This document shows, in pieces, positions 49,626 through 60,319 of a DNA stretch of 64,000 bases. This DNA is from Colocasia esculenta (Eukaryota > Streptophyta > Magnoliopsida > Alismatales > Araceae), in the NCBI GenBank assembly GCA_014218235.1, contig CM024753.1, positions 682,001 through 746,000 on the forward strand. Reading direction: 5' to 3'. The notes under the pieces are model-generated. The model worked only from the letters and a program-made list of their open reading frames with translations. It was not told the origin of the DNA and did no database searches. The position numbers were made by a program, and so were the translations under genes. Position 1 is the stretch's first letter; each line of letters opens with the position of its first letter.

Positions 49626-50664
49626 TCTCTGGAAGACCTTTTTCCCGGGTTACAGCCTCTCTTCGATGTCCAGAGTTGGTCTCCGTTCTGCTATAATCAC
49701 AAGAGATACTCTCCCACTGCTGTGACGGAGTTCTTCAACAATCTCCGACAGACTGCTACAGGTGATCTCTATTCCAAAGTCAAGGGGACTTCCTTTCGAA
49801 TTTCTCCTAATCTTTTTTCTGTTGCCTTGCAAATCCCTAACACTGGGGTAGATATCATGTCCCATCATCCCACCCCAGAAGAGTACCATACTCTCATAAC
49901 TTTGCAGTCTTATGACCCTACGGTTGTAAGCAACTGAATGCTAACTCTTTCCCTCCACTTCATCATCTCATCCACACATCTTCACAACCATTATTGTTCC
50001 GAAGGATGGTAGTCGCGAACTTGTGACTTCCATTCACAAGTCCCTGCTCCATAAATTTTTGAACCTTAAACCCATCAATCTACCACTCCTCATGGTATCC
50101 ATCCTCAGTAGTTGCCTTCGTTGCTCAAAGAGGTCCATGCCCTACGCATGTCAGCTCACCTCCCTCTCTTGTTCCTTGATATTCCTATTCCAAAAGAAAA
50201 GATGACTGTCCTCAAGTCTCGTAGCTCCTATGATCTCACTGCTGCACACGGATGGGCTACAAAATGGTAGATGGCATTGTGACCCGTGACCTCAAGGGTA
50301 AGGGACAAGCTACAGCTGAGGGTGATGATGAAGATGTAGAAGATGAAGAAGCTGCCAATGAAGATGAAGCTGAAGATTAAGCAGAAGACTCCCAATCTGA
50401 GCCTGTAGATGCTCCCGGAAATGGTGATAGCATTGCTGCTGGTGACACCACTACTGAGCCTTCCATCAGAGATCTCATAGCTCAGTTGAAAATTCAGATG
50501 TCTACCGGCTTTGCTAAGTTGAATGACCAACTGGACACATTAGACACTAATATTGAAGCACTGGCTGACTCTCAAGTCCAGATCCAGCTCAGGATTACTA
50601 GGCTCTCCTCCCATGTTCAAGAGGATCGTCAGGCCCCTGCCCCACCTGGTCCTAATGATACCTA
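49626..50664 (+). pseudogene. Plant-transposon-type extra ORF (env-like position) of a SIRE-like element
   Basis: The first frame reads LEDLFPGLQPLFDVQSWSPF and AVTEFFNNLR, resembling the 'putative plant transposon protein' family (Transposase_32) by recollection, and stops at 49935-49937. Later pieces in other frames continue the same protein: DIPIPKEKMTVLKSRSSYDL, KMVDGIVTRDLKGKGQATAE, an acidic block EDVEDEEAANEDEAED, and a C-terminal coiled coil IRDLIAQLKIQMSTGFAKLN ending APPGPNDT at about 50664. It lies between absent pol and the polypurine tract, where SIRE/Maximus elements carry an extra env-like ORF. Several stops and shifts make it a pseudogene. Its function is unknown. Confidence 0.6.
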
Positions 50665-50860
50665 GAGGGTCTAGGTGTCTTAGATGTCCTCAGTCCACGT
50701 CTTGTTGTTGCTTTTCCTTTCAGAGTCATGTTGATTACTTGCTTTGCATTTTGTCATCTTGTCCAATGTGCTATTGTGTAATGCCTACTCTTATGAAAAG
50801 CACAATTTCTCTTCCTGTTACATTGATCTATGAAATGGAATGCCTTTTTTAGATGTTGCA

Positions 50861-50873
50861 AAAAGGGGGAGAA
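50861..50873 (+). other. Upstream polypurine-tract-like copy
   Basis: AAAAGGGGGAGAA occurs 110 bp before the identical-type tract that abuts the LTR. Duplicated purine tracts upstream of the LTR occur in SIRE-like elements, as far as I recall. Confidence 0.5.
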
Positions 50874-50970
50874 ATCAATTGAGCATACATGCAATACATG
50901 GCGAAATCATTGAGAAATGAATTAAAAATTGTTGAAAAATTGTGGCTCAATTTGAAATTTTGTCATCATC

Positions 50971-50983
50971 AAAAGGGGGAGAA
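50971..50983 (+). other. Polypurine tract
   Basis: AAAAGGGGGAGAA directly before the LTR start TGTTGAG. It would prime plus-strand synthesis. It fixes the left boundary of the LTR and the plus-strand orientation of the element. Confidence 0.8.
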
Positions 50984-52243
50984 TGTTGAGTTCTCATATG
51001 TTGAATGCCTAATGAGAATGCTAAGTCAACAAATCACATCTTTTTTTGATGATGAGCATGAACATTTCATGGACAAATTTGTGGAAATGTTAAGCAATGA
51101 AACTTGATGATAATGACTCTTGGAATGCAAATGAAACAAACTTGTTAATTGATCATTTATATGTCTTATATCTCCTAACTAAGTTCTTTTATATAGGTGA
51201 GATACTATGCAAGACATGTACCAAGACAAGGTTCAAAGATCAAGAAAGCAAGAAAAAACAGGTACCTGTCGACAACCTGAAAGGCCCCTGTCGACAGATA
51301 CACTCAGGCCAGAGAGCCATACCTCGGACAGGAGTGCCTGTCGACAGCACCAGTGTCGCCTGTCGACAGCCACTGACAGGAAACTCTTCTGAACTCCCAG
51401 TCCTCTGGCTGTCAGCATCTTCACAGGAGCACCCAGTGTTGTCGACAGACGAAGAAAACCTTCAGATTCGGAAAGCTTTTAAGTTGCCAAACATGGTGGT
51501 TCCAACTACCACGTCTCTCCATATGTGGACACCACTATATAAGCTATCTTTTGAAGGTAATCTCGTACAGAAGCAGCCTCCACCAAAAACCCTAGAGAAA
51601 GTCCAAGAACAAGAGGTGTTGCTGCTGCTCTGCTTCTCCCTGTTGTTCAGAGATTGAACCAATTGTTGATCCAGCAGTGTTGAAGTCTGATTGTAGTGGA
51701 TTCAAGACTCTCTATCAAGTTGTGTCCCTCAAGACGTTGAAGTCCATCCAGACGTTCATCAGAAGAGTTCTTAATCAGGATTTGTGTTTCAACTCAGAAC
51801 TCTTCCTGTTTTAGTTTTTCCATATCCGTGTGTGTGTGGTTGTGTCTCAAGCAGTCCTTGTGCTTGATTCACGTGGTTGTGTTGTTCTGATCGTGGCTTC
51901 ACATCAGACGACTCGTGTGTGTGAGTTGTAGTCGTTGAACTAGTCATAAGTAGTCTTTTCTGCGTGTGTGTGTGGACCGTGGACGTAGGATACACGAGTT
52001 GTGTACTCCAAACCACGTAAAACTCTGTGTCCTATGGTTTGAACATTTCTACGTTAGATTTTGGTAGGCACGGTGTCTCTACACACGTCTGATAGATTGT
52101 TTCTCTATCCATTGTCAAGTTACACACATCAAAGTTAGTTTAAACTCTGTTACAGTTTTCACAGTCTGTGTCTTCGTGAAAAGAAGGTGATAAGAACTAT
52201 TTTAATTGACAGTAATGTATTCAATCCCCCTTCTAGATTACCA
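50984..52243 (+). repeat. SIRE/Maximus-like Ty1/copia 3' LTR
   Basis: It starts TGTTGAG after the polypurine tract. It holds a TATA box at about 51535 and, downstream, a leader typical of these LTRs, ending near ATTCAATCCCCCTTCTAG and a CA at about 52243. The end is placed by analogy and may be off by several bases. Upstream of the TATA box lie five TGTCGACA palindromes. The 186-codon ORF at 51097-51657 crosses the TATA box and is not taken as a gene. The 5' part of the element is absent. Confidence 0.7.
51533..51540 (+). promoter_or_regulatory. TATA box of the copia LTR
   Basis: CACTATATAAG lies about 550 bp into the LTR. It marks the likely U3/R border. Confidence 0.6.
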
Positions 52244-52634
52244 CATAGGGAATCCGCAACCTTTCCCACCAACTCCCACCCGGCCCCCCTCCCCTCCTGA
52301 CAATTTTAATCATATATTTTTGTCATTTTCTATCATCTCAATTGAATAGTGTGATATTTATATGGTCATTTAATGTGCACGAGATACTTACACAATTCTA
52401 AATCATGTATTTATTTATATATTCGTATCGTCTCCGTAGCTCAATATGTTGTTTATATATTTATTATATGGGTTATCATTATTAAATATCAAATTTGAAT
52501 TAAAACTATCTAAAAAATCATATTACACATAAATTTTTAAAAAAATGTTGCAACTGTACCATATTTATGTGGTATGAATGATATGATACGATTCGGATTG
52601 TACTGTATCAACAAAACTTGATGTGATTGAATTG
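52244..52634. other. AT-rich spacer, no gene seen
   Basis: AT-rich DNA with a short C-rich tract near 52265-52300. No coding signal or clear repeat. Confidence 0.5.
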
Positions 52635-52677
52635 CACAGCACGAAAAATCTTAATTTAGGTAAGCCGACATAATTTT

Positions 52678-52722
52678 TCGACGGAAATATGTCCGTCGAA
52701 AAGCCGTCGATATATCTGACAG
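52678..52722. repeat. Left subterminal CGACGG repeats of the CACTA element
   Basis: TTCGACGG, TCCGTCGAAAA and GCCGTCGATA lie close together, matching the right subterminal array. They are followed by CAGTGATA, which resembles the TAGTGATA at the right end. Confidence 0.55.
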
Positions 52723-52965
52723 TGATATTTTACTGAAATGTCTGTTCATTAGTCTAAGTACAGATCAGAGGAATTAGACCTAGAATAATGGGAAAATCCA
52801 CTTGTTAGATCTCAGACTGTGGAGACTCGCGAGTCCATAACTAATTTTTGGCTTGTCTCAGAGATTTGCCCTAGGCTGGTCCAGTCTGGATTGGGATTGG
52901 ATTGGCCGATCCAGTTGATCTACCAGAATCATGAAGATGGATGACGCTCCTACTCTGGAAATAGG

Positions 52966-53680
52966 TTGAACAAGGTTTGGTTACTGATTCAAGAGTACAG
53001 TTATGGGCCCTCGAAGATTGTATGCATCTATCCAGGCTACATTATGAATGGATACCGATTTCACATGAGGGATTATAGACGGAATAAATCTGCGATGAAC
53101 AGCGGCGTATGTGTGAAGGGAAGTGCCTACAATGAAAATGAAATAGACTATTATGGCATTCTCGAAGAAGTCATTGAACTGCAATTTTTGGGACAAAACA
53201 ACAATGTAATTCTCTTCAAGTGTCATTGGTTTGATCCGACCTCTATTCGTAATGACACAACATATGGGATTGTCGATGTCAAGCATAAGTCCAAGTTGAG
53301 TACGTATGAGCCATTCATTATGGCGGCACAAGCCAACAAGTTTATTATTCAAATTATCATCCCTCAAATTGAGAGATTGGTGGGCTGCATGTAGAGTGAA
53401 ACCAAGGCTATTCCCTGAGTATGAGGTTCTCCAGGCTGATGATGACCTCGAAGGTGTTAATGACAATTTTTCCAATCAGATCAGAGTGGCGTACGAGAGT
53501 TGGCGGCTTCTACGTAGTTCAATGTTGATGATATAAATGAAACAATTTGCTTATATAAGGATAAGGAATAGGAAGAAGTTGACCCAATGCCTTGAGCGGG
53601 AGGTGGAGTCTGATGTGGAGGAAGAGTCCCGGTATGATGAGGACGAATTCGAGGAGGATGACGAAGATGACGCTAATTAA
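52966..53680 (+). pseudogene. TNP2-type CACTA transposase, C-terminal part (DUF4216-like)
   Basis: The frame from 52966 contains SGVCVKGSAYNENEIDYYG, EVIELQFLG, VILFKCHWFDP and YEPFIMAAQANKF. This is the layout of the DUF4216 region found at the C-terminus of plant TNP2/TnpD transposases. A frameshift near 53380 leads to WWAACRVKPRLFPEYEV, and a further break near 53540 leads to an acidic tail (EEESRYDEDEFEEDDEDDAN) ending at 53680. The catalytic TNP2 domain that should precede it is absent, so the element lacks its own transposase. Confidence 0.72.
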
Positions 53681-53900
53681 ACATATCTTAGCATCTGATG
53701 ATGAATATAGATAATATACCCTACATTTTGTAAGAACTTCGTGTTGTTGTTAATTATATGTTATTCAATAGCTACTTCAAATTTGAGTGTTGATGACATG
53801 TTATATCTTTATTTATCTCAATAGAGATATGGTACGTGGAGGACAGAGTCGACGGTTTTCACGTCCGTAGGCCAAGGGTCCACGTCCCCATCCACGACAG

Positions 53901-54221
53901 GTATATGCATATGTACACACAAGAGTTTTTATATTATTGTTCATATTAAATTCATGTTTTCTAACGTACATACAATTTTGCAGGGACTACCTCCCGTCCA
54001 CGCCGGTCGTCCGGTGATAGGTATATGCATATGTACACACAAAATTCTACATATTATTGTTCAATTTGAATTCACGAGATCTAACGTACATACAATTATG
54101 TAGGGACTGCCTCCCCGTCCATGCAGTCGTCCGGCGACAGGTATACGTATATGTAAACACAAAACTCTATATATTATTGTTCAATTTAAATTCATATTTC
54201 TAATGTGTATAAATTTTGCAG
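53901..54221 (+). repeat. Three tandem copies of an intron-exon unit (120 bp)
   Basis: Introns start at 53901, 54021 and 54141, all GTATA(T/C)GYATATGTA and all ending in YAG at 53983, 54103 and 54221. The exons between them are 37 bp each and start GGACTNCCTCCC. The unit is 83 bp of intron plus 37 bp of exon. The third intron is 81 bp. Because 37 is not a multiple of three, each copy shifts the downstream frame. Confidence 0.85.
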
Positions 54222-55715
54222 GGACCGCCTCCCCGTCGACCACGCGAGTAGCGCCACTTTCCCTTCTTCCTCACCACCAGGTACATGTATGTTTCCATAG
54301 ATTAGTATGTTTTTCTTCCAATTATACAACAATAGTGTACTTAATTGTTTTCAACAGAGGTGGAGAGCCAGCATCCAACAACGGATGAGGAGGGGCCTCA
54401 GCTACCGGGACGGCAGCCATGTTGGATCTCAGGGTAAACTTGATCACTTTAAACTTACTGTATTTGTTATTTATGTTATACATTTCATGTAAAATTAATG
54501 TGCAATTGCAGGGGGGAGATAGATCTTGGTTCTGCTTCCCGCTATATTACTATGTTGGTCCACGCACATATTCCAGGACCAGTGGATGCATGGAGAGAGA
54601 TCCCGGTGCCGTCCAAGATTTATTATTTGACATGTTCACAGTATTATAATTTTACTGATTTGAAGTTATTTATTTAATGACTATCTCTTAGTGCAGACAG
54701 TTGAGTAATTTATTTCTTTACAGCGGAGGTACGCGTTCACGAGACTGAGGATCTCCCTCGAGCTCGAGCCGTCTGGGAGTCTACTGCCCAGACTAATTGA
54801 AGAAAGTCGATGTGGGAGGCCGGGACAAGGCAATGAAGACCACAGGCAACCGGGATCCTATGGCTTGGCTGGATACGGCCCTGTTTGGCTGAGGAGGGAC
54901 TATTGGGAGTCCTTTGTGAGCGTTGGGCTACTGGACCATGGCAGGAGCGATCACAGGCGGCAAAACGCAACCGATCAACTCATCCGGAGAAGAATGTGCA
55001 TACTAGTGGGTCTGTATCTATGCAACCCAAGTCAAAAAATTGGTAAGCATATTATTGTTCAATTGCTTAATACATTGATTATTATTGTGAAACTAACTAA
55101 TTTTGTTGAATTGTAAGCATCACGAGCTCGAGCGTGCCCCTACTTTTCGCGAGTTATTTGATCGGACACATAAGCGGAAGGGGACGGATGACTATGTCAG
55201 CGAGAGTGCTCGCACGATTGCTGTAAGTCAAGCTATAAATTTTGAATTCAATTAAGATATTAAAATAATTTGTTTCAATAATTAGTTTTAATTTGTTCTG
55301 CAGGAGACCTATGACAGGACGATGGCGGATCGCTATGTAGAGGGCACTCCCCAGCCAGACTTGGATCCGAAGGCTTGGGTCGACGCAACGGGAGGGCCGA
55401 GGAAGGGTCTAGTGTACGGCTTTGGGGACAGCCTGGATACTACTCCAGTGTTGTCCTCATATGCGAGTTCGGTCGCTCCTCCGGCATACGCAAGTTCATC
55501 TGCTGCGCCGCCCGTCAGTGGTGTAGAGGAGATGAGAACCCTCATTCGGGAAGAGCTACCGGAAGAGCTACGGATGCACTTCGGCGATATAGTTCAGCAG
55601 TTGATCTCAGCCATGCAGGGAGTACGCCCCTCACAGCCAGCCCCTCAGGTCAGTATTACTATTAATTTCATATACTTTGAATGAAATGAAACCACTAAAG
55701 AATGTCAAAACATAA

Positions 55716-58700
55716 GTTGAAATGACGGATCTAAAAAAAACCCAAGTCTAAAGGGTCAAAACACACAACCCGGGGGTCCAAAATCCAAATAGGGATCTGA
55801 TCGGCGTGCCGTTTGCTCCAACACGACCTGGTGGGTTCAATTGACGTGTGCGAACTGACGGAATCCGATTTGGATTCCCGGATTGGGTTGGACGTTGAAA
55901 CGACGGATCTAAAAAAACCCAAGTCTAAGGGGTCAAAACACACAACCGGGGGTCCAAAATCCCAAATAGGGATCTGATCGGCATGCCGTTCAGTCCGACA
56001 CAACCGGGTGGGTTCAATTGACCTGTGCGAACTGACGGAATCCGATTTGGATTCCCGGATTGGGTTGGGCATTGAAATGACGGATTTAAAAAAAAACTCG
56101 TCTAAAGGGTCAAACCACACAACCCGGGGGTCCAAAATCCCAATAGGGATTTGATCGGCATGTCGTTCGCTCCGAAACAATCGGGTGGGTGAAAGTGACG
56201 TGTGCGAACTGACAGAATCCGATTTGGATTCCCGGATTGGGTTGGGCGTTGAAATGAGGATCTAAAAAAAACCTAAGTCTAAAGGGTCAAAACACACAAC
56301 CCGAGGTTCCAAAAACCCAAATAGGGATCCGATCGGTATGCCGTTTGCTCCGACACGACGGGTGGGTTCAATTGACGTGTGCGAACTGACAGAATCCAAT
56401 TTGGATTCCCAGATTGGGTTGGACATTGAAATGACAGATCTAAAAAAAACCCAAGTCTAAGGGGTCAAAACACACAACCCGGGGGTCCAAAATCCAAATA
56501 GGGATCTGATCGGCGTGTCATTCGCTCCGACACGACCGGTGGGTTCAATTGACGTGTGCGAACTGACGGAATCCGATTTGGATTCCCGATTGGGTTGGGC
56601 GTTGAAATGATGGATCTAAAAAAAACCCGTCTAAAAGATTAAAACACACAACCGGGGGTCCAAAATCCAAATAGGGATCTGATCGGCATGTCGTTCGCTC
56701 CAACACTACCTGGTGGGTTCAATGACGTGTGCGAACTGACGGAATCTGATTTGGATTCCCGAATTGGGTTGGGCGTTGAAATGACGGATCTAAAAAAACC
56801 TAAGTCTAAAAGATTAAAACACACAACCCGGGGGTCCAAAATCCAAATAGGGATCTGATCGGCGTGTCGTTCGCTCCGACACGACCGGGTGGTTCAATTG
56901 ACGTGTGCGAACTGACGGAATCCGATTGGATTCCCGGATTGGGTTGGACGTTGAAACGACGGATCTAAAAAAACCCAAGTCTAAGGGGTCAAAACACACA
57001 ACCCGGGGGTCCAAAATCCCAATAGGGATCTGATCGGCATGTCGTTCGCTCCGACACGACGGGTGGGTTCAATTGACCTGTGCGAACTGACGGAATCCGA
57101 TTTGGATTCCCGATTGGGTTGGGCATTGAAATGACGGATTTAAAAAAAAACTCGTCTAAAGGGTCAAACCACACAACCCGGGGGTCCAAAATCCCAAATA
57201 GGGATTTGATCGGCATGTCGTTCGCTCCGAAACAATCGGGTGGGTGAAAGTGACGTGTGCGAACTGACGGAATCCGATTTGGATTCCCGGATTGGGTGGG
57301 CGTTGAAATGAGGATCTAAAAAAAACCTGAGTCTAAAGGGTCAAAACACACAACCCGAGGTTCCAAAAACCCAAATAGGGATCCGATCGGTATGCCGTTT
57401 GCTCCGACACGACCGGGGGGTTCAATTGACGTGTGCGAACTGACGGAATCCATTTGGATTCCCAGATTGGGTTGGACATTGAAATGACAGATCTAAAAAA
57501 ACCCAAGTCTAAGGGGTCAAAACACACAACCCGGGGGTCCAAAATCCAAATAGGGATCTGATCGGCATGCCGTTCAGTCCGACACGACCGGTGGGTTCAA
57601 TTGACCTGTGCGAACTGACGGAATCCGATTTGGATTCCCGGATTGGGTTGGGCATTGAAATGACGGATTTAAAAAAAAACTCGTCTAAAGGGTCAAAACA
57701 CACAACCGGGGGTCCAAAATCCCAAATAGGGATTTGATCGGCATGTCGTTCGCTCCGAAACAATCGGGTGGGTGAAAGTGACGTGTGCGAACTGACAGAA
57801 TCCGATTTGGATTCCCGGATTGGGTTGGGCGTTGAAATGATGGATCTAAAAAAACCTAAGTCTAAAGGGTCAAAACACACAACCCGAGGTTCCAAAAACC
57901 CAAATAGGGATCCGATCGGTATGCCGTTTGCTCCGACACGACCGGGTGGGTTCAATTGACGTGTGCGAACTGACAGAATCCAATTTGGATTCCCAGATTG
58001 GGTTGGACATTGAAATGACAGATCTAAAAAAACCCAAGACTAAAGGGTCAAAACACACAACCCGGGGGTCCAAAATCCAAATAGGGATCTGATCGGCGTG
58101 TCATTCGCTCCGACACGACCGGGTGGGTTCAATTGACGTGTGCGAACTGACGGAATCCGATTTGGATTCCCGGATTGGGTTGGGCGTTGAAATGATGGAT
58201 CTAAAAAAAACCCGTCTAAAAGATTAAAACACAACCCGGGGGTCCAAAATCCAAATAGGGATCTGATCGGCATGTCGTTCGCTCCAACACTACCTGGTGG
58301 GTTCAATTGACGTGTGCGAACTGACGGAATCTGATTTGGATTCCCGAATTGGGTTGGGCGTTGAAATGACGGATCTAAAAAAACCTAAGTCTAAAAGATT
58401 AAAACACACAACCCGGGGGTCCAAAATCCCAAATAGGGATCTGATCGGCGTGTCGTTCACTCCACACGACCGAGTGGGTTCAATTGACGTGTGCGAACTG
58501 ACGGAATCCGATTTGGATTCCCGGATTGGGTTGGGCGTTGAAATGACGGATCTAAAAAAACCTAAGTCTAAAAGATTAAAACACACAACCCGGGGGTCCA
58601 AAATCCCAAATAGGGATCTGATCGGCGTGCCGTTCGCTCCGACACGACCGGGTGGTTCAATTGACGTGTGCAAACTGACAGAATCTGATTTGGATTCCCG

Positions 58701-59475
58701 GATTGGGTTGCAAGTTGAAACGACGGATCTAAAAAAAACCCAAGTCTAAAGGGTCAAAACACACAACCCGGGGGTCCAAAATCCCAAATAGGGATCTGAT
58801 CGGCGTGTCGTTCGCTCCGACACGACCGGTGGGTTCAATTGATATGTATGAACTGACAGAATCCGATTTGGATTCCCGATTGGGTTGGGCATTGAAATGA
58901 CGGATCTAAAAAAAACTCAAGTCTAAAGGGTCAAAGCACTCAACCCGGGGGTCCAAAAATCCAAATAGGGATCCGATCGGCGTGCCGTTTGCTCCGACAC
59001 GACTGGGTGGGTTAAAGTGACGTGTGCGAACTGACGGAATCCAATTTGGATTCTCGGATTGGGTTGGCGTTGAAATGATGGATCTAAAAAAAACCTGAGT
59101 CTAAAGGGTCAAAACATGCAACCCGGGGGTCCAAAATCCCAAATTGGGATCCGATCGGCGTGCCATTTGGTCCGACACGATCGGGTGGGTTAAAGTTACG
59201 TGTTACGAACTGAGAGAATCCGATTTGGATTCCCGATTGGGTTGGGCGTTGAAATGACGGATCTAAAAAAAACCCAAGTCTAAAAGATTAAAACACACAA
59301 CCCGGGGGTCCAAAATCCCAAATAGAGATCTGATCGGCGTGCCGTTCGCTCCGACACGACCGGGTGGGTTCAATTGACGTGTGCGAACTGACGGAATGTA
59401 ATTTGGATTCCCGGATTGGGTTGGGCGTTGAAATGACGGATCTAAAAAAAACCCAAGAAACGACGGATCTAAAAA
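55716..59475. repeat. About 21 copies of a 176-bp tandem repeat within an intron
   Basis: The unit starts CGGATCTAAAAAAA and contains CACACAACCCGGGGGTCC, AAATAGGGATCTGATCGG and TTTGGATTCCCGGATTGG. Unit starts fall at about 55725, 55904, 56081, 56257, 56434 and so on. Variant units recur in order: the AACTCGTCTAAAGG form at 56081, 57137 and 57663; the CCCGAGGTTCCAAAAACC form at 56290, 57350 and 57880. So blocks of units, not single units, were duplicated. Spurious ORFs of up to 150 codons follow the repeat. It lies wholly in the last intron of the Transposase_24-like gene. Confidence 0.93.
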
Positions 59476-59789
59476 TAGTTTCTAATTCAACTTTAGAAAT
59501 AATCACATATTTTAAATTTAATTTTTGAAAATAATGTATGTATATTAATTTTTATTAATATTTCTCATATTAATTTTTTTTAATATAGGATCCACCTCCG
59601 GACGGTCACGAGGCGGAGACAGCAGACGATCCAGCAGATCTGTCCTGATTTTTTGTATTTATTATTGTGTATGAATTTATATTTGTTATATTTTATGATT
59701 TTATGTTGATTGTGAGTATTTGTGAAATTTATGAATATTGTAGCAAGTTTGAAATCATTGTTATTTCACTATTTTTAAAAAAAAATTAC

Positions 59790-60220
59790 AGAACTTTTCG
59801 ACAGAATTTTCGACGGTAGTAGTCCGTCGGAAAATAGATATTATCGACGGAAATCACCCGTCGGCATTTCTATCTAAAGTTCTGACGGATTGTTTTCCGA
59901 CGGATTTGTTGATCGGAATTTACTGACGGAAATGTCGACAAAAAAGTCCGTCGGTCAATACTGACCAAATTTTCGACAAAACTTTCCGACGGTTTCAGTC
60001 AGAAATTTCTGACCCATTTTCCGACGGATATTTCTGTCAGTATTTTCGACATATTTCCGACGGAATTTTTCGCCGTCAGTAATTTCTGACCAATTGTTTC
60101 CGACGGATCAGTTCCGACGACCGTTCGACGAAAAGCCGTCGGAAGTCTCTGTTTTTGACGGATTGCCGTCGGATTTCCGACGGATTGTGTCCGTCGAAAA
60201 TCCCGCAATTTCTTATAGTG
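59790..60220. repeat. Right terminal and subterminal repeats of the CACTA element
   Basis: Dense TTCCGACGG/CCGTCGG motifs in both orientations, about twenty or more, run up to TTTCTTATAGTG at 60209-60220. In En/Spm elements such subterminal arrays bind TnpA-type protein (established for the family). Confidence 0.85.
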
Positions 60221-60221
60221 A

Positions 60222-60319
60222 TACACCCCTTTGCTCAAACGGACATAACTTTTCGCTCGATTATCAGAATTGCTTATAAGATCCCAATTCGAAATCGACG
60301 ACCAGAAGCACCCGTCGCA
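60222..60319 (-). repeat. Isolated inverted fragment of the 727-bp satellite
   Basis: Read on the minus strand, 60297-60222 gives GATTTCGAATTGGGATCTTA, AGCGAAAAGTTATGTCCG and TTTGAGCAAAGGGGTGT, the third subunit of the satellite monomer with scattered differences, mostly C/T and G/A. Weaker similarity runs on to about 60319. It abuts the CACTA right end and lies 16 kb from the array, in the opposite orientation. Confidence 0.85.

Larger units (their letters stand above)
53829..59648 (+). pseudogene. Transposase_24-like second CACTA gene, many introns, decayed
   Basis: The exons I can place are: first exon to 53900 (MVRGGQSRRFSRP then an in-frame TAG); 53984-54020; 54104-54140; 54222-54280; later exons around 54360-55042, including VWLRRDYWESF and, after a frameshift, WATGPWQERSQAAKRNRS and HTSGSVSMQPKSK; 55118-55222 (HHELERAPTFRELFDRTHKR); 55304-55648 (ETYDRTMADRYVEGTPQPDL to QPAPQ); and 59589-59648 (DPPPDGHEAETADDPADLS, stop). 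The last three join in phase 0 with GT-AG introns. The AKRNRS...HTSGSVS and FRELFDRTHKR pattern matches the plant Ptta/En/Spm transposase family (PF03004). In-frame stops and shifts show it is a pseudogene. The last intron (55649-59588) is almost wholly a tandem array. Confidence 0.7.
52635..60220 (+). mobile_element. Decayed CACTA (En/Spm-type) transposon
   Basis: The right end is clear: read inward from 60220 it is CACTATAAGAAATTGCGGG, followed by many copies of CCGTCGG/TTCCGACGG from 59790 to 60200. These are the terminal repeat and subterminal binding-site arrays expected of CACTA elements. A short block of the same CGACGG/CCGTCG motifs at 52678-52710 marks the left end, but its terminus is degraded (about 52635-52642). 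Inside, on the plus strand, come a TNP2 C-terminal part and then a Transposase_24-like gene, the usual order of the two CACTA genes. Most of TNP2 is deleted. The element is about 7.6 kb, half of it an intronic tandem array. Confidence 0.78.

Noticed and set aside
51097..51657. 186-codon ORF in the copia LTR.
   Set aside because: It spans the putative TATA box and transcript start, is full of translated palindromes and matches no protein I know. LTRs of this type are non-coding.
52635..52722. A separate small CACTA-like element ending CAGTG at about 52715.
   Set aside because: The motif cluster is better explained as the degraded left subterminal region of the larger element. Too little sequence is present to define a second element, but it cannot be fully excluded.
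58297..58749. 150-codon plus ORF and a 127-codon minus ORF in the 176-bp array.
   Set aside because: The array lies in an intron, and both strands are open because the repeat lacks stops in some frames. The peptides are repeat copies.
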